DNA of 64,000 nt from positions 33,621-97,620 of the forward strand of contig NZ_LZMC01000042.1 of the NCBI RefSeq assembly GCF_001668615.1. The letters are read 5' to 3'. Made by a program: the position numbers and the translations under genes. The notes under the pieces are model-generated. The model made no database searches, was not told where the DNA came from, and saw only the letters and a program-made list of their open reading frames with translations. Source of the DNA: Mycobacterium sp. 1274761.0 (GTDB taxonomy: Bacteria; Actinomycetota; Actinomycetes; Mycobacteriales; Mycobacteriaceae). This document shows, one piece after another, positions 8,300 to 16,884 of this stretch; positions within the stretch are counted from its first letter, which is position 1, and every line of letters begins with the position of its first letter.

Positions 8300-9585
8300 G
8301 CCGTCATCACCGCCTCGATCTCGTAGGGCCGCAACGCTTTGTATGTGCCGGCTCGGCACGACTCGCAGTCGTTGTTCACATGACGATCGACCACTTGCGG
8401 GAACGCCGACAACAGGCTGGCCGCCACATTCGTCGCCGCGTCCAGCGTGGCGCAGGCGCCGCGACCGCGCAGCACCACCGACCACCGTTCGAGGCGCGCC
8501 AGATCTTCCGTCGTCGCGACACCGTCACGAAGCGCTTCGGTGACCGCCGACATCGCGGCCGTGCCGTTGAAGCACGAGCCGCACTGGCCCGCGTTCTCGC
8601 GGTCGAAGTACGCCATCACCGACGCCGCGACCGCCACCGGGCAGTCCTCGGTGAGGATCGTGATGGCACCGCAGCCAAGCCCGCTGTCGAGGCGACGCAA
8701 GGATTCGTGGTCCAGCGTGATGTCGAGGACGTCGCGGTTCAGCAGGCCCGCGAAGTAGCCACCCATCAGCACCCCGCGCACCTGATCGGCTGGGACGCCG
8801 TGGAATTCGAGCAGCTCGCTGAACGCGACGCCGTGTGAAAGCTCGTACAGCGCCGGCGGGCGGCCCGCGCCGGTGATCGTCGCGAGGAACGTTCCCGGCG
8901 ATGATGACGTGCCCTGCTCGCGAAACGTCTGGGCGCCGTGGCGGGCGATGAACGGGATGAGCGCGAGCGTCTCGACATTGCTGACCATGGTCGGAAGAAG
9001 CCCGACGCCTTCCTCGAACGGCCTCGGCGGCTTGTCCGTCGGCTTGGCCGGGCCACCGTTGAGGGCTCGCACCGCCGCGGTCTCCTCGCCGGCGACGTAG
9101 CCGGGATCGACCGTCCTCACCGAGATCGTCAGCCGGTCAAGCAGCTCGTTGTCGAGCGCTCCGAGTGCGGTCTCCACGGCTTCTGCGGCGGCGCGGTCGG
9201 ACACATAGACATACGCCCGCTCGGCCGCCACCATTCGCGCGGCGAGGCGCAACCCGTCGAGGATCAGGTGCGGACGGTGCCTCAGCAGCCAGCGGTCTTT
9301 GATCGACGCGGGCTCGCCCTCCTCGCCGTTGGCCACGACGACGGCGCCGCCGGCCCGGCGGCCGTTGTCGCGGACCGTCTTCAGCTTCACCGCAAGCGGA
9401 AACGCCGCGCCGCCCCGGCCGAGGACGCCGGACAGGTCCACCTGAGCGAGAAGGCCGTCGACGTCCTCAACGGGCTGGTAGCCACCCGAAGCGCGGTAGT
9501 CGGAGTAGTCCTCGGCGCTCGTGCGCAGCAGCCGCGGCTCGATGCCTGGCCACGCCGCGACGGCGAGATCTGTCGTGGCGGTCAT
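8296..9585 (-). CDS. NuoF-like NADH-binding flavoprotein, candidate ferredoxin reductase
   Basis: A 429-residue relative of the NuoF/HoxF subunit. GRGGAAFP (56-63) is the FMN/NAD site and NGEEGEP (86-92) is the NuoF signature. The 4Fe-4S motif is altered: C335-GS-C338-FNG lacks the third cysteine of the CxxCxxC motif, C378 remains (GACATL), and an extra C407-ES-C410 occurs near the C-terminus. No other Nuo subunits are nearby. It is first in a leftward unit and overlaps a ferredoxin, so I infer NADH-to-ferredoxin electron transfer. GGAAGG precedes the ATG at 9585. Confidence 0.88.
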   Translation of the reverse strand: MTATTDLAVAAWPGIEPRLLRTSAEDYSDYRASGGYQPVEDVDGLLAQVDLSGVLGRGGAAFPLAVKLKTVRDNGRRAGGAVVVANGEEGEPASIKDRWLLRHRPHLILDGLRLAARMVAAERAYVYVSDRAAAEAVETALGALDNELLDRLTISVRTVDPGYVAGEETAAVRALNGGPAKPTDKPPRPFEEGVGLLPTMVSNVETLALIPFIARHGAQTFREQGTSSSPGTFLATITGAGRPPALYELSHGVAFSELLEFHGVPADQVRGVLMGGYFAGLLNRDVLDITLDHESLRRLDSGLGCGAITILTEDCPVAVAASVMAYFDRENAGQCGSCFNGTAAMSAVTEALRDGVATTEDLARLERWSVVLRGRGACATLDAATNVAASLLSAFPQVVDRHVNNDCESCRAGTYKALRPYEIEAVMTA

Positions 9586-9618
9586 GGCATCCTTCCGCCC
9601 GCCGATAGGGTTGCGGAC

Positions 9619-10092
9619 ATGAGAACGGCGGTGGTGCGGGTCCAGGTGGACCCCGCCGGCGACCTCACACCGCAGCGGCTAGCCGAGGGCATGACGTCCC
9701 TCCGCGCGATGGCCGATTCGGCTGACTTCGAGGTGCTCGACAACAACATCGCCGCGTTGCCCGCCCACCGGCGTGAGGTCGAGCTGCTGATCACCGGCGA
9801 TAACGGCGAAGAGCTCAAGGGATTCGCCGTTGAGCTGTGCTCGAAGGCGTTTGGAACCGCGCCAGTGGCCGGCGTGCTCACCTACATCAGCCGCGGCACC
9901 GACGACGACGCCCGCGGCGTGCTCGCCGGCTTCGGACTGACCGGTGAAATCACGCGTACGCCGGGAGATGACGGCTTCGACGTCGTGCAAGTAACGCTGC
10001 GCAAGGCGGATTTGGCCCGCGTTCCCGAAAGCCGTATTCACACCGCCCTGGAGGCCTCCCTCAACTGCGAAGTGCACATCAGGACCACGTGA
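9619..10092 (+). CDS. Conserved hypothetical protein (157 residues)
   Basis: Starts MRTAVVRVQVDPAGDLTP, divergent from the NuoF-like gene with 33 bp between starts, and ends 2 bp before the convergent hydrolase stop. The sequence is acidic and soluble, with no signal peptide or membrane segment; the middle part (GVLTYISRGTDDDARGVLAGFGL) suggests an alpha/beta fold. I do not recognise the family. GC-rich codon use matches its neighbours, so it is a genuine resident gene. Confidence 0.75.
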   Translation: MRTAVVRVQVDPAGDLTPQRLAEGMTSLRAMADSADFEVLDNNIAALPAHRREVELLITGDNGEELKGFAVELCSKAFGTAPVAGVLTYISRGTDDDARGVLAGFGLTGEITRTPGDDGFDVVQVTLRKADLARVPESRIHTALEASLNCEVHIRTT

Positions 10093-10094
10093 CG

Positions 10095-11006
10095 TCATCG
10101 CTTGTCCAGGAAGTCCAGAATCGCCGGTGCGGCCTGCACCCACGTGTCGAACATGTTGAAGCGCTTGACCTTTCCCTGCGCCCGCGCCTCACTGGCGCGC
10201 TCCCACGCGTCCTCCGGCCACGGCGGGTCGATGAGCGTGGAATCCTTGATCAGGCAGCTCACCTCCAGCGAGGTCCGCTTCGGGTGGTCGAGGTCGTTCT
10301 CGCCGCCTCGGATGATCAGCGTGGGCACCTTGATGTTGTCGAACATGTCGTCCTCGACGCCGGGGATGGTCTGACCCGGTTTGGAGACGAACGCGTTGAG
10401 CCAGCGCAGCATCAGCTTGAGGAACTCGTCGGGGTTCTGAGAGAGGATGCGGTCCCTATTGGCCGGGTTCTCGGCGATGCGCTCCTGCCATTCGCCGATC
10501 GCAGCGACACCCTTCATGCCGGTACCACGGACCGCCAGAATGCTTGGCACGACGTAGTAGGAGCCCAGCACGAATGTGCCATACACCCCGCCGACGATGT
10601 TCCACACCACCAGCTTTCGCACGATGTCCGGGTAGAGCATCGTCGTCAGCATGGAGTCGCGGGCGCCGCCCGATCCGCCCGCGAGGATGCACGGACCGAT
10701 GTCGAGTCCGGTGACCAACGCATGCAGTGTCTCGGCGCGCATGTGCGATTCGCTCTGCCCGTAGAACTGGACATCGGACTTCCCGCAGTTCGGCCGGTCC
10801 CACAGAAGCACCCGATAGCCGCCCTCGACCAGCTTCTTGGCCAGCGGGCGGAGACCCTCGATGTCCTTGCTGAACCGCCCGCCGGGCGTCAGGGCAATGA
10901 AATCGCCTTCCTTGCCGAGGATTTCGTAGACGACGTTGCCGCCGTTGACCTCGAACGTCTTCTCGCCACGCTCGAGCGTGGGGCCCGACTCGGTGTTGAT
11001 GGTCAC
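10095..11006 (-). CDS. Alpha/beta hydrolase (303 residues)
   Basis: Begins MTINTESGPTLERGEK from a GTG at 11006 that overlaps the Rieske stop by 4 bp. The fold signatures are LTPGGRFSKD (oxyanion region), LLWDRPNCGKSD, the nucleophile elbow AGGSGGAR and RGGENDLDHP (acid region). A catalytic histidine near the C-terminus is not obvious: the last helix region reads FDTWVQAAPAIL. Last of a four-gene leftward unit with a Rieske protein and two amidohydrolases, an arrangement consistent with ring-fission or ester hydrolysis chemistry. Confidence 0.88.
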   Translation of the reverse strand: MTINTESGPTLERGEKTFEVNGGNVVYEILGKEGDFIALTPGGRFSKDIEGLRPLAKKLVEGGYRVLLWDRPNCGKSDVQFYGQSESHMRAETLHALVTGLDIGPCILAGGSGGARDSMLTTMLYPDIVRKLVVWNIVGGVYGTFVLGSYYVVPSILAVRGTGMKGVAAIGEWQERIAENPANRDRILSQNPDEFLKLMLRWLNAFVSKPGQTIPGVEDDMFDNIKVPTLIIRGGENDLDHPKRTSLEVSCLIKDSTLIDPPWPEDAWERASEARAQGKVKRFNMFDTWVQAAPAILDFLDKR

Positions 11007-11410
11007 GCCATCACCAGCACATCGTTGCCGACGACCCGCACAGGATAGGTGCGGATGCTCCACTCCGGCTTGACCGCGGTCGTGCCCGTGGCGAGCTCGA
11101 ACCCCCATTGGTGCCACGGGCAGTAGATGTATTCGAGGTCGCGGACCATGACGGCGTCACCCGGCACTTTCTCGTCGACGACGGTTCGGCCCCGCGCCCG
11201 GCCTGAGCACAGCGGGCCGCCTTCGTGGGGACAGTAGTTGGCGATCGCATAAAACGTACCGTTGACGTTGTAGACACCGACGCCGTGACGGCCGATCGGC
11301 ACCAGCTTGTGTGTCCCCGGCGGGATTTCGTCGACGGTGGCTACGACGTGCTCACGGCCCTGGGCCAGTCTTTTTGGGCCGGCCGGAGCCGGTTTTGTTT
11401 CCTCTGCCAC
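11003..11410 (-). CDS. Rieske [2Fe-2S] ferredoxin-like protein
   Basis: A stand-alone Rieske domain of 135 residues with the cluster motifs C-P-H (NYCPHEGG) and C-P-W-H (YCPWHQWG). The GTG at 11410 is my start (VAEETKPAP), four bases past the amidohydrolase stop; an earlier start would overlap that gene. It has no oxygenase catalytic domain, so it is an electron carrier or a regulatory partner of another enzyme in the unit. Its oxygenase partner, if any, is not in this unit. Confidence 0.9.
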   Translation of the reverse strand: MAEETKPAPAGPKRLAQGREHVVATVDEIPPGTHKLVPIGRHGVGVYNVNGTFYAIANYCPHEGGPLCSGRARGRTVVDEKVPGDAVMVRDLEYIYCPWHQWGFELATGTTAVKPEWSIRTYPVRVVGNDVLVMA

Positions 11411-11414
11411 CGTG

Positions 11415-12566
11415 TCAGAACACCCGAACTTGGCCCTCGAGGGCCGGGACGGTCTCTGGAAGGTGGTATGTCGCAATGCCGTTGCGGAACATCACCGCTT
11501 CACGGGCGTGCTCTGGCAGGTGCTTCACCAGCCAGCGTGGATCGTCGAACGTCCAGTGCGGGTAGTCGGAACTGAACAGCAGGATCTTCTCGCATTCCAT
11601 CCACTCCAAGGCACGGGTGAGCTCCGTCTTGTCCTCCGGGTAGTCCAGCGGTTGGGTGGTGAACTTGATGTGGTCCTTGACGTACTCCGACGGCCTGCGC
11701 TTGATATCGAGCCACGATTTGCGAGCTTCGTAGATGGCGTCCATCCGCCACATCAGCGGCAGAATCCAGGTAAAGGCATGCTCCACCAACACAATTCGCA
11801 GGGTGGGGAATCGGTCGAACACCCCGTCGAAGATCAGGCTCATCACCTGGTTGGCCGCCAGCAGCGAGTAGGTGACCATGAAATCATGGTTGTAGCTGGG
11901 GAATCCGACCGGCGGCTGCGGCAGCTCTTCGTGGTGGCTGCGCGACAAATGGCAGCTGACCGTGATGTCGTGCTTGGTGGCCGCCGCCCAGATTGGGTCG
12001 TACTTCGGGTCGCCCCACGACGGGCGCGGCTCGGCCTTGATCAGGATCTGACCCATGTAGGGATGGCCGGCCCAGCGCTCGATCTCGCGCGCCGAATCCT
12101 GCGGCTCCTCGATCGCGATGCAGATCGACCCGCGCCACCGCTCATGCCAGTTGTTGTGGCTGTCGAGCCAGTGGTTGGCCTGCCAGTCGTTGAGGGCGAC
12201 GTTCATCGCGTGGTTGGGCTCGCGGAAACGGGCCGGGTAGGCGGCGGGTTCGAGGATGGCGATGTCGGCGCCGGCCTCCATGATCAGCTGCTTGAACGCC
12301 AGGTCGGGATCGCTGCCCGCGAAGTTGCCGTCGGCGGGAAACGTATCCACCCGCATCGCGTATGCGTGCGCGTAGTCCGGAGCGTCGTAATAGATCTGAT
12401 CGCCGATCTTGCGCGTCAGGAAGTACTTGCTGCGCCACGGCTCGGGGATGTACTGCGTCAGCTCGCCGGCCCGAGGCGTCGGGTGCACGTCGGAGTCGAC
12501 GCACCGGACGGGAACGCGCTCGGCGGCGGGCTTGCGCTCGGTGGTTGACGTGATCGTTGCAGTCAT
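11415..12566 (-). CDS. Amidohydrolase (ACMSD-like metal-dependent hydrolase)
   Basis: A 383-residue amidohydrolase_2 family member. VDSDVHPTP near residues 22-30 gives the N-terminal Asp-x-His metal site, CHLSRSHHE and VEHAF give further histidines, and FSSDYPHW carries the late metal-binding aspartate. The family performs decarboxylation or C-C/C-N hydrolysis on small acids. I prefer the ATG at 12566 over the one at 12572, because AAGGAAG is correctly spaced only for the former. Its neighbour upstream is a diverged second member. Confidence 0.9.
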   Translation of the reverse strand: MTATITSTTERKPAAERVPVRCVDSDVHPTPRAGELTQYIPEPWRSKYFLTRKIGDQIYYDAPDYAHAYAMRVDTFPADGNFAGSDPDLAFKQLIMEAGADIAILEPAAYPARFREPNHAMNVALNDWQANHWLDSHNNWHERWRGSICIAIEEPQDSAREIERWAGHPYMGQILIKAEPRPSWGDPKYDPIWAAATKHDITVSCHLSRSHHEELPQPPVGFPSYNHDFMVTYSLLAANQVMSLIFDGVFDRFPTLRIVLVEHAFTWILPLMWRMDAIYEARKSWLDIKRRPSEYVKDHIKFTTQPLDYPEDKTELTRALEWMECEKILLFSSDYPHWTFDDPRWLVKHLPEHAREAVMFRNGIATYHLPETVPALEGQVRVF

Positions 12567-12597
12567 CTTCATCTTCCTTAATCGAAGCCTCTAGCTA

Positions 12598-13689
12598 TTA
12601 CTGTGCGCTGACGCCGGCCCCGACGTCTATGCCGTAGAGCTCGGCGGCGTTTCGCCAGCACAGCTTGTCGCGCTGTTCGGGCGTGTAGGTGGCGGGCACG
12701 CTCAGCTTGTTGTCCTGCCAGTGCGGATAGCTGGACCCGTACATCACCATGTCCTCCTTGCCGGTGAAGCCGAGCCACTCGCCGGCGAAGTCGACGTCGC
12801 CAGGGCCGTCCATCGCACCCTCGACGAAGAACACATGGCCGGGCAGGTAGTCACTCGGCATCTTCGGCGCCCACGGCGTCTGCTCCAGGTGCGGCCGGCC
12901 GAAGCAGTCCATCCGCCAAAAGAACGGTGTCAGCATGTCGGCAGCACCGTCGGCCCACACGAACTTCAGGTCGGGCATCCTCTCGAATACCCCTTCGGCG
13001 ATCATGTTCATCAGGTGGTACAGGAAGTTCAGCGCCATGAAGGACACGTACTGCTCATAGGTTCTGGTGGTGCCCGACGGCGTCGGCGAGAAGAACGTGC
13101 CCGCTCCGACCTCGATGTGTGCGGCGACGGGTAAACCGGCGTCGATGGCCGCCTCCCACAGGGGCCAGAACTGCGGTTTTCCGTAGACGTCGTGCGACTG
13201 CAACGGCACACCGATCTGCACGACGCGCGGGTGGTCCTTGTACTTCTCGATTTCCCGGAGCGCACCCGGAATGTCGTCGGGGTTCACCCGAATGGTGCCG
13301 CGGAAGCGTTCGCCGTAGGTGCTGTCGTCGAGCCAGCGCGTCACCATCATCTCGTTGTGGCCGGCGGCGATCGCCGTGCCGAGGTGGCGGTCGGGCATCA
13401 TGCCGCGCGTCATCGGATGCAGGACCGCAACGTCGACACCGCGCTGGTCGAACAGGTGGCGCCCGACGATCTGCGGGTCAGAGCCCGGGTACTGGCCGTC
13501 GGGGCCCTCGGTGCTGGGCGCGTACTCGCCGCCCGGTGCGCCGTACCAGTCCATCTCGTAGTCGGGGAACCCCCGGCTGCGGTAGGGCTCGGCCATGAAG
13601 TTCTGGCGAAGGTCCTTGTTCGACTGCACGAAGATGTGCACGCTCGCGTCGATGACGGGGGTGTGGCTCCCGTCAGGATGTTGGATCAC
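12598..13689 (-). CDS. Amidohydrolase (ACMSD-like), first gene of unit
   Basis: A 363-residue amidohydrolase_2 protein starting with GTG at 13689 behind a good GGAGG. The metal motif reads DASVHIF, a further histidine is in AAHIEVG, and the late motif is YGSSYPHW, where serine replaces the aspartate found in the sister protein (SSDYPHW). The change could alter or abolish the single-metal site. It leads a unit of two amidohydrolases, a Rieske protein and a hydrolase, divergent from the beta-oxidation unit. Confidence 0.9.
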   Translation of the reverse strand: MIQHPDGSHTPVIDASVHIFVQSNKDLRQNFMAEPYRSRGFPDYEMDWYGAPGGEYAPSTEGPDGQYPGSDPQIVGRHLFDQRGVDVAVLHPMTRGMMPDRHLGTAIAAGHNEMMVTRWLDDSTYGERFRGTIRVNPDDIPGALREIEKYKDHPRVVQIGVPLQSHDVYGKPQFWPLWEAAIDAGLPVAAHIEVGAGTFFSPTPSGTTRTYEQYVSFMALNFLYHLMNMIAEGVFERMPDLKFVWADGAADMLTPFFWRMDCFGRPHLEQTPWAPKMPSDYLPGHVFFVEGAMDGPGDVDFAGEWLGFTGKEDMVMYGSSYPHWQDNKLSVPATYTPEQRDKLCWRNAAELYGIDVGAGVSAQ

Positions 13690-13882
13690 TGATGGCCTCC
13701 GATACCGGCCGGACGACGCCGGTCATAGGCCCAGTGTAAAGCCAAGTTCTTCAATGGCAAGAATTGGGTTCTCAAACGGAGCGCTTACTTCTTCGCAGGT
13801 CAGGGCCTGCGCTGGTGACACACCTACCCGTCGGGCAGCGAAACGAGGTAGTCGCTTTACGAGAACAGTTACGGCATCTAAG

Positions 13883-13897
13883 GAGAATGTTATTCTC
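13883..13897. promoter_or_regulatory. Palindrome in the divergent promoter region
   Basis: GAGAATGTTATTCTC has perfect 6-bp arms with a 3-base centre. It lies in the 254-bp gap between the leftward amidohydrolase (start 13689) and the rightward acyl-CoA dehydrogenase (start 13944), 46 bp before the latter. A nearby half site with ACGAGAAC (about 13858) repeats the arm sequence. Position fits a repressor site controlling one or both units. Confidence 0.5.
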
Positions 13898-13943
13898 GTT
13901 CGCGGAACCGAACAGGCCGGGCGATCGCACCAGGAGGCGTCGG

Positions 13944-14951
13944 ATGCTACTCGAGTTTGATGCGGATCAGCGGCTGTGGCAGGACACGGTGCGCGACGCG
14001 GTCGGCAAGCAGTGCCCGCCGTCGCTGGTGCGGGACATCGCGGAGAACGGCGTCGACCCGGCACCGCTCTGGCAGGCCTACATCGACGCCGGCTGGACCG
14101 AGCTGACCGACCCGGAGAACGCCGTCGAGCTGGCGATCGTGCTCGAAGAGCTCGGTCGCGCCACCGACCCCACGCCGTTTCTGGCGACGCTGACGCAGTT
14201 CGCGCCGCTGGCCGGCGACCGCTTCGATCCGCAGCAGGTCGGGGCGGCGATCTATGAGGGCATCAGCGCCCACCGCGACGCCGACGGCTGGGTGCTGGAC
14301 GGAACGGCGCGCCACGTCCTCGACGCCGACCGGGCCCAACAGCTCGCGGTGGTCACCGACGGCGGGGTCTTCCTCGTCGACACCGACCAAGTGAGCGTGC
14401 GGCGCAGCAAGGTCTTCGACCCCGTCCTGCACATCGCCGACGTGTCGTTCGACGGCGTGCGGCTGGCCGACGCCGAGCGCTTGCGCACCGACGCCGAAAA
14501 GGCGCGACACCTGGCGCTCACGGGAATGGCGATCACCATGGTCGGCGCGTGTCAGCGCATCATCGATCTCGCGCTCGAGCATGTGAAGCAGCGCCAGCAG
14601 TTCGGCGTCGCGATCGGGTCCTTCCAGGCCGTGCAGCACAAGGCAGTCGACATGCACGTTGCCACCGAACGCGCCCGCGCGCTGTCCTACTTTGCGGCGC
14701 TGACCATTTCGGCCGACGACCCGCGCCGACGTCTGGCCGCGGCGATGGCGAAGGCCTCGGCCGGCGAGGCGCAGGCGGTCGTGTTCCGGCACGGCCTGCA
14801 GCTGTTCGGCGCCATGGGATTCACCTGGGAGAACGATCTTCAGTTCGCCCTGAAGCGGGCCAAGGCCGGCGAGTTGCTGCTCGGCGGCGCCGCAGAACAT
14901 CGCGCGATCATCGCAGAGGAATTCAGGAGTTCCGGTGCAGCTGACTTTTGA
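13944..14951 (+). CDS. Acyl-CoA dehydrogenase, short subunit (335 residues)
   Basis: A FadE-type flavoprotein starting MLLEFDADQRLW after AGGAGG (13932-13937). The FAD-side motif RQQFGVAIGSFQAVQH is present, but the N-terminal domain is short and divergent and the usual substrate/FAD motif (T-E-P-x-x-G-S-D) is missing. Actinobacteria often encode steroid or branched acyl-CoA dehydrogenases as adjacent alpha and beta chains forming a heterotetramer; the next gene overlaps by 17 bp and has the missing motif, so the two probably form one enzyme. Confidence 0.92.
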   Translation: MLLEFDADQRLWQDTVRDAVGKQCPPSLVRDIAENGVDPAPLWQAYIDAGWTELTDPENAVELAIVLEELGRATDPTPFLATLTQFAPLAGDRFDPQQVGAAIYEGISAHRDADGWVLDGTARHVLDADRAQQLAVVTDGGVFLVDTDQVSVRRSKVFDPVLHIADVSFDGVRLADAERLRTDAEKARHLALTGMAITMVGACQRIIDLALEHVKQRQQFGVAIGSFQAVQHKAVDMHVATERARALSYFAALTISADDPRRRLAAAMAKASAGEAQAVVFRHGLQLFGAMGFTWENDLQFALKRAKAGELLLGGAAEHRAIIAEEFRSSGAADF

Positions 14952-16110
14952 TTCCGACGTCGAGGAGTTCCGCGCCGAGTTCGCGGCCTTCCTCGACGAG
15001 CACCTGCCTGCCGAAGCCGACACCTTGGAGCGGCCGCGGTCGGTGTCACACATGCCGCAGTGGGCCAGGGACTGGCAGCGGCTGTTGTTCGACAACGGCT
15101 GGCTGCTACCCGCCCAGCCGCCGGAGTTCGGCGGCCGCAACGCGACCGTGCTGCAGCAATTCGTCCATCTCGACGAGCTGTGCCGGCGCCGCATTTACCA
15201 CAGCTTCAACCCCCAAGGCGTCAATATCGTTGCTGCATCGCTGATTTCGTTCGGCTCCGATGAGCAGAAGCGGCGCTGGGCGGTACCGGTGCTCAAGGCC
15301 GAACTCACCGCGTCGCTGGGCATGAGTGAGCCCAGCGCGGGCTCCGACCTCGCGTCGCTGCGCACCCGAGCCGTCCTTGACGGCGATCACTTCGTCGTCA
15401 ACGGCCAGAAGGTGTGGACCTCCGGCGCGCACGATGCCGACTTCCTGCTGGCGTTCGTACGCACAGACCCGGATGCCCCGAAGCACAAGGGGATCAGCGC
15501 ACTGATCATCCCGACCGACACCCCCGGTGTGGTGTGCCGGCCGTTCGCGGACATGACGGGTCAGGAGAACCTCGACTTCAACGAGGTGTTCTTCACCGAC
15601 GCCCGCGTTCCCGCAGAGAACCTCGTCGGTCCCCTCAACGGCGGCTGGGGAGTGGCCAATGGATCGCTGGGGCATGAACGCACGATGATGTGGCTGGGCT
15701 TCGCCGATCGAATCGACAACATGATCGCCGATTTCCGGCCGCGAACCGCGCTGGAGCGCGACCAGTACGCCACCACGATCATGGACTATCAGGCGTTGCG
15801 GGCGATGGGCTCGGCCGCGCTGTCGCGCGCCGCGCGCGGCGAGATGGACACCGCGTCGGTGTCGGTGCTCAAACTCTTCGGTTCCGAGGCCGAGCGCCAA
15901 GCCATGGAGAACGCGTTGGCCGCCGCCGGAACCGACGGGCTCGTGCACCCCTCGACGTCGGGGCCGTATGAGCACATGAACCTCGACCATTACTTCGCAA
16001 GCTGGTTCGAGCGCTACGCCCGTAGCTTCGGCGGGACGATCGCGGGCGGGACGTCGGAGATCCAGCGCAACATCATCGCCCAGCAAGTGCTCGGCCTGCC
16101 GCGGCGCTAA
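14935..16110 (+). CDS. Acyl-CoA dehydrogenase (391 residues)
   Basis: Complete acyl-CoA dehydrogenase with MSEPSAGSDLASLRT (FAD/substrate loop near residue 125), VWTSGAHDAD, and the C-terminal IAGGTSEIQRNIIAQQVLGLP. The start is a GTG at 14935 with AGGAG at 14925-14929, inside the previous gene. It likely pairs with that short homologue as an alpha2beta2 enzyme introducing the first double bond of beta-oxidation. Confidence 0.95.
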   Translation: MQLTFDSDVEEFRAEFAAFLDEHLPAEADTLERPRSVSHMPQWARDWQRLLFDNGWLLPAQPPEFGGRNATVLQQFVHLDELCRRRIYHSFNPQGVNIVAASLISFGSDEQKRRWAVPVLKAELTASLGMSEPSAGSDLASLRTRAVLDGDHFVVNGQKVWTSGAHDADFLLAFVRTDPDAPKHKGISALIIPTDTPGVVCRPFADMTGQENLDFNEVFFTDARVPAENLVGPLNGGWGVANGSLGHERTMMWLGFADRIDNMIADFRPRTALERDQYATTIMDYQALRAMGSAALSRAARGEMDTASVSVLKLFGSEAERQAMENALAAAGTDGLVHPSTSGPYEHMNLDHYFASWFERYARSFGGTIAGGTSEIQRNIIAQQVLGLPRR

Positions 16111-16113
16111 CCC

Positions 16114-16884
16114 GTGGCCGAGACGCTGCTCGTCGAACGTCCGCACGCCGGTGTTCTCGTCGTGACGCTGAACCGACCCGAACGGCTCAACGCGATCAAC
16201 GACGCGCTGCGGCGCGAGCTCACCGAGACACTCGGCGCGGTCGGGGACGACATCCACGCGGTGGTGCTGACCGGTGCGGGCCGAGGCTTCTGCTCCGGTA
16301 TCGACATGCGCGGCTTCGGGCCGGATGTGCCGGCTGCCGACGACCCGGCCATCGACCGGCTGCGGTTCCAGGAGACGATGGCGGCGCTGCCGCAGGCGAT
16401 TCGCGACCTGCCTCAACCGGTCATTGCGGCCGTCAACGGTCCCTGTGTCGGCGGCGGATTCGCGCTATGCCTGGCCGCCGACATCCGGATCTGCTCCAGC
16501 GCAGCCACTTTCGGGAACGCCGCCATCCTGCTGGGCCTCTCCGGCGCCGAGATGGGCATGAGCTATCACCTGCCCAGGATCGTCGGAACCAGTGTCGCCG
16601 CCGACTGGATGATGACGGGTCGCACCGTCAGCGCCGAGGAGGCCGACCGCCGTGGTCTGGTCAGTGAGGTGGTGGAGGCCGACGGGCTTGTCGGGCGTGC
16701 GATCGAGATCGCCTCGACGATCGCCGAATTGTCTCCGCTCGGAGTGCAACTGACCAAGCGCGCACTACAGGTAAACACCGACGCAGCCAATCTCGACGCC
16801 GCGGTGGAGCTCGAGAACCGCAACCAGGTGCTCAGCCACGCGTCTGACGACGCGGCGGCCAGACGGCAGAAATGGGAGACGTGA
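16114..16884 (+). CDS. Enoyl-CoA hydratase/isomerase
   Basis: A 256-residue crotonase-fold enzyme. The oxyanion-hole loops are GRGFCSGIDM (about residues 52-61) and NGPCVGGGFALCLAADIRI (about 108-126). GLSGAEMGMSY carries the glutamate at the usual second catalytic position. GTG at 16114 follows the previous stop by 3 bp. Hydration of the enoyl-CoA made by the preceding dehydrogenase is the natural role. Confidence 0.94.
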   Translation: MAETLLVERPHAGVLVVTLNRPERLNAINDALRRELTETLGAVGDDIHAVVLTGAGRGFCSGIDMRGFGPDVPAADDPAIDRLRFQETMAALPQAIRDLPQPVIAAVNGPCVGGGFALCLAADIRICSSAATFGNAAILLGLSGAEMGMSYHLPRIVGTSVAADWMMTGRTVSAEEADRRGLVSEVVEADGLVGRAIEIASTIAELSPLGVQLTKRALQVNTDAANLDAAVELENRNQVLSHASDDAAARRQKWET

